Source: Hyunsoonleella aquatilis (lineage in GTDB: Bacteria; Bacteroidota; Bacteroidia; Flavobacteriales; Flavobacteriaceae). From it: a stretch of DNA of 64,000 bases. A model generated the notes under the pieces. It was not told where the DNA came from, searched no databases, and was given only the letters and a program-made list of their open reading frames with translations. Both the position numbers and the translations under genes were made by a program. The DNA lies in NCBI RefSeq assembly GCF_014270105.1, contig NZ_JACNMF010000002.1, positions 62,001 through 126,000 on the forward strand, written 5' to 3'. Below are positions 8,680 to 16,190 of the stretch, in pieces; the first letter of the stretch is position 1; every line of letters starts with the position of its first letter.

Positions 8680-8707
8680 TTGAAGGAGGATACAACCTAA
8701 GGCTTTT
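8666..8707 (+). terminator. Imperfect terminator overlapping the stop codon
   Basis: AAAAGCC at the stop codon pairs with GGCTTTT (8701-8707), with further imperfect pairing of CTAGTTG with CAACCTA inside. It ends the two-helix membrane protein gene. The following 8709-8750 stretch is ACTAAAC-rich (see findings). Confidence 0.5.
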
Positions 8708-8829
8708 AAAAACTAACTAACTCAAAACTAAACCAAACTAAACAAAGTTTGAGATATGCAAATATTGAATTGTTATATTAACTAATGGTTACCTAATCAA
8801 GAAGTTAGTATTAGGATTTTTACTTGATC

Positions 8830-8863
8830 TAAAAAAGCCAGAGCAAATTAAATACTCTGGCCT
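8830..8863 (-). terminator. Terminator of the choice-of-anchor I gene
   Basis: GCCAGAG (8837-8843) pairs with CTCTGGC (8855-8861); on the - strand the stem is followed by six T residues. It lies just downstream of the - strand stop at 8886. Confidence 0.8.
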
Positions 8864-8885
8864 TTCGTTTTTTATGACTTGTGAT

Positions 8886-10391
8886 TTATTTTGAATAAAT
8901 ATTCAAAGTAGCATCTTCCGGAAATTCGTTGGAAACGACTAACAAGGTTTTAGCGTTTGGGCTATCCTCTGCATCTACAACCAATAAACCTTCGGGCGAG
9001 GTGTTTCTTAATCTTTGGACAAAAAATGGATTGTAAATATCACGAATATTGTAAATCAGTACATCCCCACTTCGTTCTAAACCAATAACCGCATAGGTAT
9101 TATCGCCTTCTACAAAAGTGGTTACCGCTTCCGGCTCTGTTCCTTTATCGTCCGACCTGTTTTCAGGATAATTTCCAAAGTCAAATAAGGTCATTAAAGT
9201 GAATTCATTTCCAGAATCGAAAAGCAATTGCCCCGATGTGCTCCAAATGGAGAATGAACGCGCACCGTATCCGTAAATTTGGTCCACGTCGCCATCACCG
9301 TCGGTATCTCCATTGGCAGTAGTTACTTTTAAACGACCTAGATTTTCCTCCGCTTGAAGTTCAGACGGATCACCAAAAATTGTAGGGTCTAAAGTCAAAT
9401 CGTCTCCTCTTTCCTCTTCGGAGTAGCCATCATAATCCCTTGCATCCCCTTCATTTGCAGTAATAATATAGCCGTTGCCACCAATTTCAAAATAATCAAT
9501 GGCGTCTGGCTGATAAAAACTCAACACTGGCCAAAATTGAAGGTTCCCGGTATTACCATCTTTATCACTTAAATCGAAAGCAACTTTTGAATAGTCCTTA
9601 GTTCCCAGAGGATAGATATCTGTGATCGTTTTAGAATCGATATCTAATTTGGCTATACCGTTGTTCTCTTGCAATGCGATAAACGCAGTTTTGGAATTAG
9701 AAGACACCGTAATATATTCCGGCTCAACATCCGTACTTAAATCCGCACCTGGGCCAAACACCCTAAATCCTTTTTCTTCCAAGGTGGCTTCTTCAATATT
9801 GAAAGCATCAAAATATATTTGAGTAGCTGTTTTTGTTTCGACTTCTATTAAAGTGATAGAACCTTTTGGATCTACATCATAATCATCGTTTGGCTCACCT
9901 TCATTGGCGGATAAGATATACTTTCCATCAGGAGTAAAAGTTACCATATCTGGCAATGCTCCAGCTGTAACATCAGCATAAGGCGTCAGTAAATCGTCAG
10001 TTTTAAAAACCACAACTTTACCGTTAGCCTGCTTATCCTCAGCTTCAATAGCAATGGCCAAATAGCCATTTTTACAGGCCACGGAATTTACGTTACCACC
10101 GTAAGCAGTCACATCGATCGGCATTTTCACTTCTGGGTTCCCTACATCGGAAATGTCGATTACCTCAACTTCTTTTGCTTCAGAATTTGTTGAAAATACA
10201 GTTTGAGTTTGGACATCATAGGCAGAAATTTCTGGAACGCCATCTCCAAAAGCAACTTTGGCAACTTTGGCAAAGGAGGTAACATCCATACCATCTTCAC
10301 CATCCTCACCATCTTCTCCGCAAGAGGTAAATACGGTAAAAGTCCCCAAAAGGGCAATACTAAATAATTTGAATACGTTTTTGAGTTTCAT
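8886..10391 (-). CDS. Choice-of-anchor I family lipoprotein
   Basis: A 501-residue lipoprotein: signal MKLKNVFKLFSIALLGTFTV followed by a lipobox ending in FTSCG, then a short acidic linker made of EDG repeats. The body is a beta-propeller-like domain with VDISDVGNPEV, GALPDMVTFTPDGKYILSANEGEPNDDY, FWPVLSFYQPDAI and TANEGDARDYDGYSEEE, which mark the choice-of-anchor I (mesenchyme-specific glycoprotein-like) family. The acidic loops suggest calcium binding (inference). Biochemical function is not established for the family. It stands alone, with a terminator downstream and a hairpin between it and era. Confidence 0.85.
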   Translation of the reverse strand: MKLKNVFKLFSIALLGTFTVFTSCGEDGEDGEDGMDVTSFAKVAKVAFGDGVPEISAYDVQTQTVFSTNSEAKEVEVIDISDVGNPEVKMPIDVTAYGGNVNSVACKNGYLAIAIEAEDKQANGKVVVFKTDDLLTPYADVTAGALPDMVTFTPDGKYILSANEGEPNDDYDVDPKGSITLIEVETKTATQIYFDAFNIEEATLEEKGFRVFGPGADLSTDVEPEYITVSSNSKTAFIALQENNGIAKLDIDSKTITDIYPLGTKDYSKVAFDLSDKDGNTGNLQFWPVLSFYQPDAIDYFEIGGNGYIITANEGDARDYDGYSEEERGDDLTLDPTIFGDPSELQAEENLGRLKVTTANGDTDGDGDVDQIYGYGARSFSIWSTSGQLLFDSGNEFTLMTLFDFGNYPENRSDDKGTEPEAVTTFVEGDNTYAVIGLERSGDVLIYNIRDIYNPFFVQRLRNTSPEGLLVVDAEDSPNAKTLLVVSNEFPEDATLNIYSK

Positions 10392-10429
10392 AATTTTTGT
10401 TGATTAATTAAACCACAAATATGAAACCC

Positions 10430-10447
10430 AACATTAAAGCTAATGTT
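10430..10447. repeat. Inverted repeat between era and the lipoprotein gene
   Basis: AACATTA (10430-10436) and TAATGTT (10441-10447) pair perfectly around AAGC. It lies after the era stop and upstream of the lipoprotein ATG. There is no T-tract, so it is either a weak terminator for era or an operator for the lipoprotein gene. Confidence 0.45.
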
Positions 10448-10474
10448 ACGAAATCAAAAAATAAAGGTTAGAAT

Positions 10475-11359
10475 TTAGCGCTGATTGTAACCAAAACGTT
10501 TCAGCTGGTTTTGATTGCTACGCCAATTTTTATTCACTTTGACGTAAAGTTCCAAGTGAATTTTTTTATCGAAGAAGATTTCCAAATCCTTTCGAGCCTC
10601 CATACCCACTCGTTTTAGAGCGCTCCCTTTATGACCGATAATGATACCTTTTTGGGAATCGCGCTCCACCATTATTACCGAACGGATTCTAATAATTTTT
10701 TCCTCTTCAAAAAACTCTTCGGTTTCAATTTCAACGGCATAAGGAATTTCTTTTTTATAGTGCAAAAGGATTTTTTCCCTAATTTTTTCGTTTATAAAGA
10801 AACGTTCAGGCTTATCCGTCAACTGATCCTTTGGATAAAATGGAGGTGACTCGGGAAGCAATTCAATAATACGATGGAACACTTCTTTTACATTGAAACC
10901 CTCCAAAGCCGAAATAGGAAATATTTCAGCATTGGGTACTTTTTCAGTCCACAATTGCACTTGATTTTCTAATTGTTCCTGATGCGATGTATCAATTTTG
11001 TTCAATAACAATAAAACGGGAATTTTTGCACTGGTTATTTTTCGAAAGAATGCTTCATCTTTTAAATTTTGCTCACCGATTTCAACCATGTAAATTAAAA
11101 TATCGGCATCCTCGAAAGCAGATTTTACAAAATCCATCATGGATTGCTGCAACTCATAAGCTGGTTTAATGATGCCCGGGGTATCGCTAAGCACTAACTG
11201 AAAATCGTCACCATTTACAATCCCTAAAATCCGATGACGGGTGGTTTGTGCCTTTGAGGTAATAATAGATAGTTTTTCTCCCACAAAGGCATTCATCAAA
11301 GTAGATTTCCCCACATTGGGGTTACCGATTATATTTACAAAGCCAGCTTTATGCGCCAT
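10475..11359 (-). CDS. era: GTPase Era
   Basis: A 294-residue GTPase that binds 16S rRNA and aids 30S subunit maturation. The G1 motif GNPNVGKS is at residues 12-19, with TTRHRI (switch I), DTPGI (G3) and NKID (G4) after it. The C-terminal KH domain contains GIIIGHKGSALKRVGMEAR. The length is typical. A TAnnTTTG box lies 21 nt upstream of the ATG. Confidence 0.98.
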   Translation of the reverse strand: MAHKAGFVNIIGNPNVGKSTLMNAFVGEKLSIITSKAQTTRHRILGIVNGDDFQLVLSDTPGIIKPAYELQQSMMDFVKSAFEDADILIYMVEIGEQNLKDEAFFRKITSAKIPVLLLLNKIDTSHQEQLENQVQLWTEKVPNAEIFPISALEGFNVKEVFHRIIELLPESPPFYPKDQLTDKPERFFINEKIREKILLHYKKEIPYAVEIETEEFFEEEKIIRIRSVIMVERDSQKGIIIGHKGSALKRVGMEARKDLEIFFDKKIHLELYVKVNKNWRSNQNQLKRFGYNQR

Positions 11360-11379
11360 TTATAAGTTTCTTTTAAATA

Positions 11380-11387
11380 CAAAGTTA
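11380..11387 (-). promoter_or_regulatory. -7 promoter box of era
   Basis: TAACTTTG on the - strand matches TAnnTTTG exactly; a TTTG lies 15 nt further upstream, slightly closer than the usual -33 spacing. Confidence 0.5.
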
Positions 11388-11407
11388 CAATGTAATAAGT
11401 CTCAAAT

Positions 11408-11437
11408 AAAAACAGGAAGCTAAATTGCCTCCTGTTT
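11408..11437 (-). terminator. Terminator of the FKBP gene
   Basis: AAACAGGA (11410-11417) pairs with TCCTGTTT (11430-11437); on the - strand the stem runs into TTTATTTG. It separates the FKBP gene from era. Confidence 0.7.
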
Positions 11438-11461
11438 CTATAATCTAAATATGTATAAAAT

Positions 11462-12196
11462 CTATTTTTTATCTAAAATCTCCAATAACTCTACCTCAAA
11501 AATCAACATAGAGAATGGCTTGATGTTTGGCCCAGATTGTCTCGCACCGTAAGCCAATTCCTGAGGAATGAAAAATTTATATTTTGCACCTTCGTTCATT
11601 AATTGTAAACCTTCGGTCCAACCTTTAATCACTTGGGTTACTCCAAAATCGGTTGGTGTACCTCTGTCAACAGAACTGTCAAAAACAGTACCATCAATCA
11701 AAGTACCGTGATAATGTACCTTTACCCTATCAGCAGTGGTTGGTTTTTCACCATCACCTTCTTTCAAAACAATATACTGCAGGCCACTGTCCGTGGTTTT
11801 AACATCAGGATTTTCTACATTTTTCTTTAAGAACTCTTCGCCTTCGGTCTTGATATGTCCAAATGCCTTCTCAGCTTTTTTAGCGGCGATTTCCTGTTGC
11901 CTTTTCATGATTTTCTCACGATTTTTTTGAAAATAACCTTGTACTATATTTGCAGCCTCATCCTTATCTATCAATACTTCTGCCGAATCCAAAACATTCA
12001 TATAACCTGCAATAAACAAATCGTTATTGATGTTTTCAAAATTTGAACTCACACTGTTTCCTACATCCATTCCTATGGCATAGCTTACAGAGTCTATTTC
12101 GGTTTTTAGCGCATCTTTGCTAACCGCTCCCGGCTTGTTTTGGCATGATGCAAAGCTTATCACTAATGCTATAATTGATAATTTAATAAGTTTCAT
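11462..12196 (-). CDS. FKBP-type peptidyl-prolyl isomerase lipoprotein
   Basis: A 244-residue lipoprotein that should catalyse proline isomerisation during folding in the periplasm. The signal MKLIKLSIIALVISFASC ends in a lipobox cysteine. The FKBP N-terminal dimerisation region contains YAIGMDVGNSV and a charged helix EKIMKRQQEIAAKKAEKA; the FKBP core includes VHYHGTLIDGTVFDSS, VIKGWTEGLQLM and ELAYGAR. A longer frame to 12247 exists, but the ATG at 12196 has a purine-rich site (AAGAAAGG) in front, begins a perfect lipoprotein signal, and lies downstream of a TAnnTTTG box that falls inside the longer frame. Confidence 0.93.
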   Translation of the reverse strand: MKLIKLSIIALVISFASCQNKPGAVSKDALKTEIDSVSYAIGMDVGNSVSSNFENINNDLFIAGYMNVLDSAEVLIDKDEAANIVQGYFQKNREKIMKRQQEIAAKKAEKAFGHIKTEGEEFLKKNVENPDVKTTDSGLQYIVLKEGDGEKPTTADRVKVHYHGTLIDGTVFDSSVDRGTPTDFGVTQVIKGWTEGLQLMNEGAKYKFFIPQELAYGARQSGPNIKPFSMLIFEVELLEILDKK

Positions 12197-12223
12197 AATC
12201 CTTTCTTGTTTTTTAAATTCCGC

Positions 12224-12231
12224 CAAAAGTA
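12224..12231 (-). promoter_or_regulatory. -7 promoter box of the FKBP gene
   Basis: TACTTTTG on the - strand, 27 nt upstream of the chosen ATG, matches TAnnTTTG exactly. If used, it rules out the longer N-terminal extension. Confidence 0.5.
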
Positions 12232-12344
12232 ATGAAATTAAGCACATAAAAAAAGGGTATTAACGTTCTATTTGGTTTTGTAAATCTATTTAACCAAACA
12301 CCTGAAAAATAAGGGTTTTACGTAAAAAGCAGAGCGTAAAAAAA

Positions 12345-13523
12345 TTATTCGGGCCTAAAATCGACAGCCTTGGAAAGGATAAACTTATCAAACTCAAAAC
12401 CGTCCTCCCGCATGGAAAAGGTGACGTAGTGTATGCCTTTTTCCTTGATATTTAAAGTTATTTTTTGAGGAATACCACAATGTTTTTCCTTTGTTCGTTG
12501 TGCTGAAGACCAGGCCCAAGAATTTTTCCCTTTACACCATTGCATTCTTGCACCACTTTCCGGCCATTCTCCATCTAAACCAACATGCAAACCATTATCC
12601 TCACTTCCTGTAGAATATGCCCTAACCCATACGTAATAAGTGCCGGGGTTTTGTATTTTAACTTTATAAGAAACCGTTCCACCAGTCCCTGGAACACCGA
12701 AAAAATTCTCGTTTTTAACGAGTGTATCATCATGTGTCACCCGGGTATCAGGTAAAGCTTCAAGATAAGCTTCTCCACTTGCTGAATCGGCATGATCCTC
12801 CAAGATAATGTCCTTAATTGGGACAATACTCGTTTTGGACCTCACGTACCAATCACGAGGCGACCCATTATTGGATTTATGGTGAAAATCCTCAGCCTCA
12901 ACCTCTAAAAGACCTTCATTTTCCTCAAACGGCACCACATCCTTTAGTAAGGCTTGCAGGAATTCCTTTTTGTTTGATAGTAGTTCTTTCGGGATAAGAT
13001 CCAAGCCCGTCCAGCGCCCCCGGGACCAAGCAGTGCCATCATTTTCAGGGATTTCACCATTGGTCACTGCTTTAGATTGAATTTCAACGATATCATTTGT
13101 TTTCAACATAATTACGTCCAAATCGTGGGTTACCCTTTCAAAAGATACCTTGGTTTTCGGGTTGGTAATGGTTATAATCTCATTACCATTCAGCAAAATT
13201 TTATACACGGATTCGCCGTCATTTTCGGTCATTGTGCGCAAAAATGGCTTGTAAAACCCCGGTTTACCTTCAAAAGTAATTTCAGCGCTTGCAAACACAT
13301 CCCTTTGAGATTTATCCGCCGCATTCACAGCCAGAGCACCGTTTCGCTTATCTTTATAATATGTTGCCTTCCCACCTTCCGCTATTTTAAAATCGCTCAC
13401 CGCCTTTAAATTCCAGGCTTTCGAAACGGCTTCACTGTTAACACGATCTTCCTTAGACTGCCCAAGGGCAAGGCCTACGTTAAGAAAAACACATAATACT
13501 AAAAACAATACTCTATTCTTCAT
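12345..13523 (-). CDS. Exported protein with GH115_C-like carbohydrate-binding domain
   Basis: A 392-residue exported protein (signal MKNRVLFLVLCVFLNVGLALG, then QS). The N-terminal half is a beta-rich domain with FEGKPGFYKPFLRTMTENDG. The C-terminal half (about residues 200-390) resembles the GH115 C-terminal/CBM-like fold: VEAEDFHH, GTGGTVSYKVKIQNPGTYYV, WVRAYSTGSEDNGLHVGLDG, and KEKGIHYVTFSMREDGFEFD leading to DKFIL. Such domains bind uronic-acid-containing or other glycans. No catalytic domain is present. It is divergent from the Kelch gene, and the shared intergenic region contains strong palindromes. Confidence 0.7.
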   Translation of the reverse strand: MKNRVLFLVLCVFLNVGLALGQSKEDRVNSEAVSKAWNLKAVSDFKIAEGGKATYYKDKRNGALAVNAADKSQRDVFASAEITFEGKPGFYKPFLRTMTENDGESVYKILLNGNEIITITNPKTKVSFERVTHDLDVIMLKTNDIVEIQSKAVTNGEIPENDGTAWSRGRWTGLDLIPKELLSNKKEFLQALLKDVVPFEENEGLLEVEAEDFHHKSNNGSPRDWYVRSKTSIVPIKDIILEDHADSASGEAYLEALPDTRVTHDDTLVKNENFFGVPGTGGTVSYKVKIQNPGTYYVWVRAYSTGSEDNGLHVGLDGEWPESGARMQWCKGKNSWAWSSAQRTKEKHCGIPQKITLNIKEKGIHYVTFSMREDGFEFDKFILSKAVDFRPE

Positions 13524-13567
13524 CTGCTTTTTTTTAGCGGTTGAACCATTCAGTAAATCTAAGGGGA

Positions 13568-13596
13568 CAAATTAAGATAATAAATTGTATTTTCAA
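13568..13596 (-). promoter_or_regulatory. Candidate promoter of the GH115_C-like gene
   Basis: On the - strand TTG (13594-13596) lies 19 nt upstream of TAATTTG (13568-13574), one base short of TAnnTTTG. The TTG is at the centre of the 10-bp inverted repeat at 13584-13607, so a protein bound there could control this promoter. Confidence 0.4.
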
Positions 13597-13607
13597 CAAA
13601 ATACAAT
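13584..13607. promoter_or_regulatory. Perfect 10-bp inverted repeat, candidate operator
   Basis: ATTGTATTTT (13584-13593) and AAAATACAAT (13598-13607) are exact reverse complements around CAAC. A second short palindrome ATCACT-AC-AGTGAT lies at 13636-13649. Both are in the divergent intergenic region of the GH115_C-like and Kelch genes. Confidence 0.55.
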
Positions 13608-13680
13608 CAAACGTTCGCTATAGTTACAGCTTTTAATCACTACAGTGATATCGGAACGCTAACGGTGTAAAGCAACCTTA

Positions 13681-15000
13681 ATGAATCCAATAATGCAAAA
13701 AAAAAACTCGTTCTCCTTCTGCCATATTTTTCTCTTATTGTGCTTGGTCAGTTTTAAGCTAAGTTACTCACAGCAAGATATTTGGATCGATAAAGATGAA
13801 AATGAAGACTATGAGGCGCGCCACGAATGTTCTTTTGTTCAGGCCGGTGATGCATTCTATATGTTTGGCGGACGGGAAAAGGCACAACAATTGGATGTTT
13901 ACGATTTTAAAAATGACAAGTGGTCCATCGGCGGGAGTGCTCCAAAGGAGTTCAATCATTTTCAGGCAACATTTTATGAGGGGTTTATTTGGGTAATTGG
14001 CAGTTTTAAGACCAACAAATTTCCACGGGAGGAACCTGCCGATTTTATTTGGTTGTACTATCCGCCCACAAAAACTTGGATCCAAGGCCCTGAAATCCCC
14101 AAAGATAGACGGCGAGGCGGTGCAGGTTTGGTAATCTATGATAATAAATTTTATTTGGTTGGTGGTAACACCATAGGCCACGACGGCGGTTATGTAAACT
14201 GGCTGGATGAATATGACCCAAAATCAAATACTTGGACGGCATTGTCCGATGCCCCAAATGCACGGGACCATTTTAGTGCATTAACAGTCAATGACAAGCT
14301 TTACGCTTTAGGCGGAAGACACTCAGGTGGTGATGGTGGGGTTTTTGGGCCATTGATTGCACAGGTTGATGTTTATGATTTTAAGTCAAAAAAATGGTCT
14401 ATTTTGAGCGAACCTCTCCCCACACCTCGTGCGGCACCGGGAGTGGCTCTATTCCATAACGAACTGTTTGTTATGGGTGGAGAAGGCGAACAACGGGGGC
14501 CAGCATACAAACGTGTTGAAGCTTATAATTTGGAAACAGACACTTGGTCAAGGAAAGCCGATATGCACTATGCCAGACATGGCACGCAGGCCATTGTTTC
14601 CGGCGAAGGTATCTATATTGCCGGAGGTTCGCCTAAGCGCGGTGGAGGCAGACAACTTAATATGGAGGTTTATAACGAAGATGCTCCCAGGGGATTACCA
14701 TTAATTCCAAGCAAATTAAAGGGGCCCAAAAAAATATGTATCAAGAAAGGTGAAATGGAAATTGTCAAAGTGAAAAACACAAATGGAAATACAGGCAATT
14801 TTATAAATTCTATTAAGACTGAAGGGAAAAACGGAGATCAGTTTAAAATTCTCGAAAACTTTGATCTTTCACTTTTGGGGAGCAAAGAAATTGCGTACCT
14901 GAAAATCATTCATTTAAGGGAGAATCAAAATGACACGGCACAGATTGTAATAACTTATAATGGCAATTCAAAACTAATCATAAAAGTTGTTTCCAAATAA
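13681..15000 (+). CDS. Exported Kelch-repeat beta-propeller protein
   Basis: A 439-residue exported protein with signal NSFSFCHIFLLLCLVSF and cleavage near SYSQQ. About six Kelch blades fill residues 40-335; typical units are DAFYMFGGREKAQQLDVYDF, KFYLVGGNTIGHDG, KLYALGGRHSGGDG, ELFVMGGEGEQRG and GIYIAGGSPKRGGG, each followed by an aromatic (W) strand. The final 100 residues form a separate beta domain. Secreted bacterial Kelch proteins include mutarotases and sugar-binding proteins; which applies here is unknown. The ORF start contains a run of ten A residues (13697-13706). A second in-frame ATG lies at 13693. Confidence 0.85.
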   Translation: MNPIMQKKNSFSFCHIFLLLCLVSFKLSYSQQDIWIDKDENEDYEARHECSFVQAGDAFYMFGGREKAQQLDVYDFKNDKWSIGGSAPKEFNHFQATFYEGFIWVIGSFKTNKFPREEPADFIWLYYPPTKTWIQGPEIPKDRRRGGAGLVIYDNKFYLVGGNTIGHDGGYVNWLDEYDPKSNTWTALSDAPNARDHFSALTVNDKLYALGGRHSGGDGGVFGPLIAQVDVYDFKSKKWSILSEPLPTPRAAPGVALFHNELFVMGGEGEQRGPAYKRVEAYNLETDTWSRKADMHYARHGTQAIVSGEGIYIAGGSPKRGGGRQLNMEVYNEDAPRGLPLIPSKLKGPKKICIKKGEMEIVKVKNTNGNTGNFINSIKTEGKNGDQFKILENFDLSLLGSKEIAYLKIIHLRENQNDTAQIVITYNGNSKLIIKVVSK

Positions 15001-15038
15001 AAAAGCCTTTATGAAATCATCATTCATAAAGGCTTTTT
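15001..15038. terminator. Bidirectional terminator between Kelch and SDR genes
   Basis: AAAAGCCTTTATGAA (15001-15015) and TTCATAAAGGCTTTT (15023-15037) form a perfect 15-bp stem with a 7-nt loop. T-tracts are present on both strands, so it can serve the + strand Kelch gene and the - strand SDR gene. Confidence 0.9.
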
Positions 15039-15141
15039 CAAGTCGAGTTTAGTTTTAGTTTAGTATAAAATTTTGGGTTTTAAATGTAGCCCCAATTTTC
15101 AAGTATATTTTTGACCAAACCAATAGCGGATCAGTATTTTA

Positions 15142-15912
15142 CTATCTACCCATCCAGCCACCGTCAACCACTACGATAGCACCATTCATATAGGCTGCAG
15201 CCTCCGAAGCCAAAAATACGGTTGGACCTGCAAAATCTTCCGGTTTCCCCCATCGACCAGCCGGTATCCTGGATAGTATCGATTCTGCCCTTGCAGAATC
15301 ATTTCTCAAAGCTTTTGTATTATCCGTGGCGATATATCCGGGAGCGATGGCATTTACGTTTACACCCTTTCCTGCCCACTCGTTTGAGAAAGCCATGGTA
15401 AGTTGCCCAATGGCACCTTTACTTGCGGCGTAACCCGGAACGGTAATCCCTCCTTGGAATGTTAAGAGTGACGCGGTAAATATAATTTTACCCGAACCCC
15501 TCGCTACCATTTCCTTTCCAATTTCTCTGGTAAGCACAAACTGCGCATTTTGGTTGACTTCAATAACTTTATCCCACATTTCATCAGGATGTTCAGCGAT
15601 GGGTGCCCTTAAAATAGTACCTGCATTGTTTACCAAAATATCTATTTTAGGATGATCTGCTTTTACGGCTTCAATAAATTTATACAATGATTTTCTATCC
15701 GAGAAATCGCATTGATACGCGCTAAAGTTTTTGCCCAACGCACGCACTTCTTTTTCGACATCGCTCCCGCTCAATTCCAAAGATGTGGAAACACCAATAA
15801 TATCAGCGCCTGCTTCGGCCAAACCTACGGCCATTGCTTTTCCGATACCTCTTTTACAACCAGTTACCAATGCTGTTTTTCCTTCTACACTGAATGTGTT
15901 TAAAATACTCAT
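15142..15912 (-). CDS. kduD: KduD-like SDR (2-dehydro-3-deoxygluconate 5-dehydrogenase)
   Basis: A 256-residue classical short-chain dehydrogenase. The cofactor motif TGCKRGIG is at residues 17-24, NNAG follows at about 95, and the catalytic Ser plus Tyr-x3-Lys are in TASLLTFQG and GYAASKGA. The overall sequence and the C-terminal end VVDGGWMGR resemble KduD, which interconverts keto-deoxyuronates in pectin, alginate or glucuronan breakdown. A DEH reductase from alginate catabolism is an alternative. No lyase, KduI or KdgK gene is adjacent, so its pathway partners must be elsewhere. Confidence 0.75.
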   Translation of the reverse strand: MSILNTFSVEGKTALVTGCKRGIGKAMAVGLAEAGADIIGVSTSLELSGSDVEKEVRALGKNFSAYQCDFSDRKSLYKFIEAVKADHPKIDILVNNAGTILRAPIAEHPDEMWDKVIEVNQNAQFVLTREIGKEMVARGSGKIIFTASLLTFQGGITVPGYAASKGAIGQLTMAFSNEWAGKGVNVNAIAPGYIATDNTKALRNDSARAESILSRIPAGRWGKPEDFAGPTVFLASEAAAYMNGAIVVVDGGWMGR

Positions 15913-16190
15913 TTTTATCTATTTGTTTATGCCTGCAGGACATGAAAAGAGTTTGCAGGGAGTTTATACTTTGAAATTTAATAAAACGTCATTAGGGCTA
16001 ATTCTTAAACCATTTCACAAAATATAGAAACGGTACACAATTGAAGTCAACTGCATTATTAAAGATACTAGGACTCAAATATCCTAATTTTGATGAAATT
16101 TCCAAAGTATCGGCGGCAACAATTTCACTTTTTTTTTGGGGATGCCTCTGAAATAATTTGAAATGTTCAGGTGCAATTGCATAAAACGTG
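15913..16190. other. 278-bp intergenic region between GH13 and kduD
   Basis: No gene with a credible start, no RNA and no clear terminator is seen. The - strand carries a startless open frame (15998-16198, rejected), a nine-base A/T homopolymer (16129-16137), and weak TAnnTTTG-like elements near 16025 that could drive kduD. The two genes are therefore probably in separate transcripts. Confidence 0.5.

Noticed and set aside
12197-12247. 17-residue N-terminal extension of the FKBP gene
   Set aside because: The internal ATG has a ribosome site and lipoprotein signal, and a promoter -7 box lies inside the extension.
12316-12327. TTTTACGTAAAA palindrome downstream of the GH115_C-like gene
   Set aside because: A/T-rich 12-mer without T-tract or second copy; too weak to call an operator or terminator.
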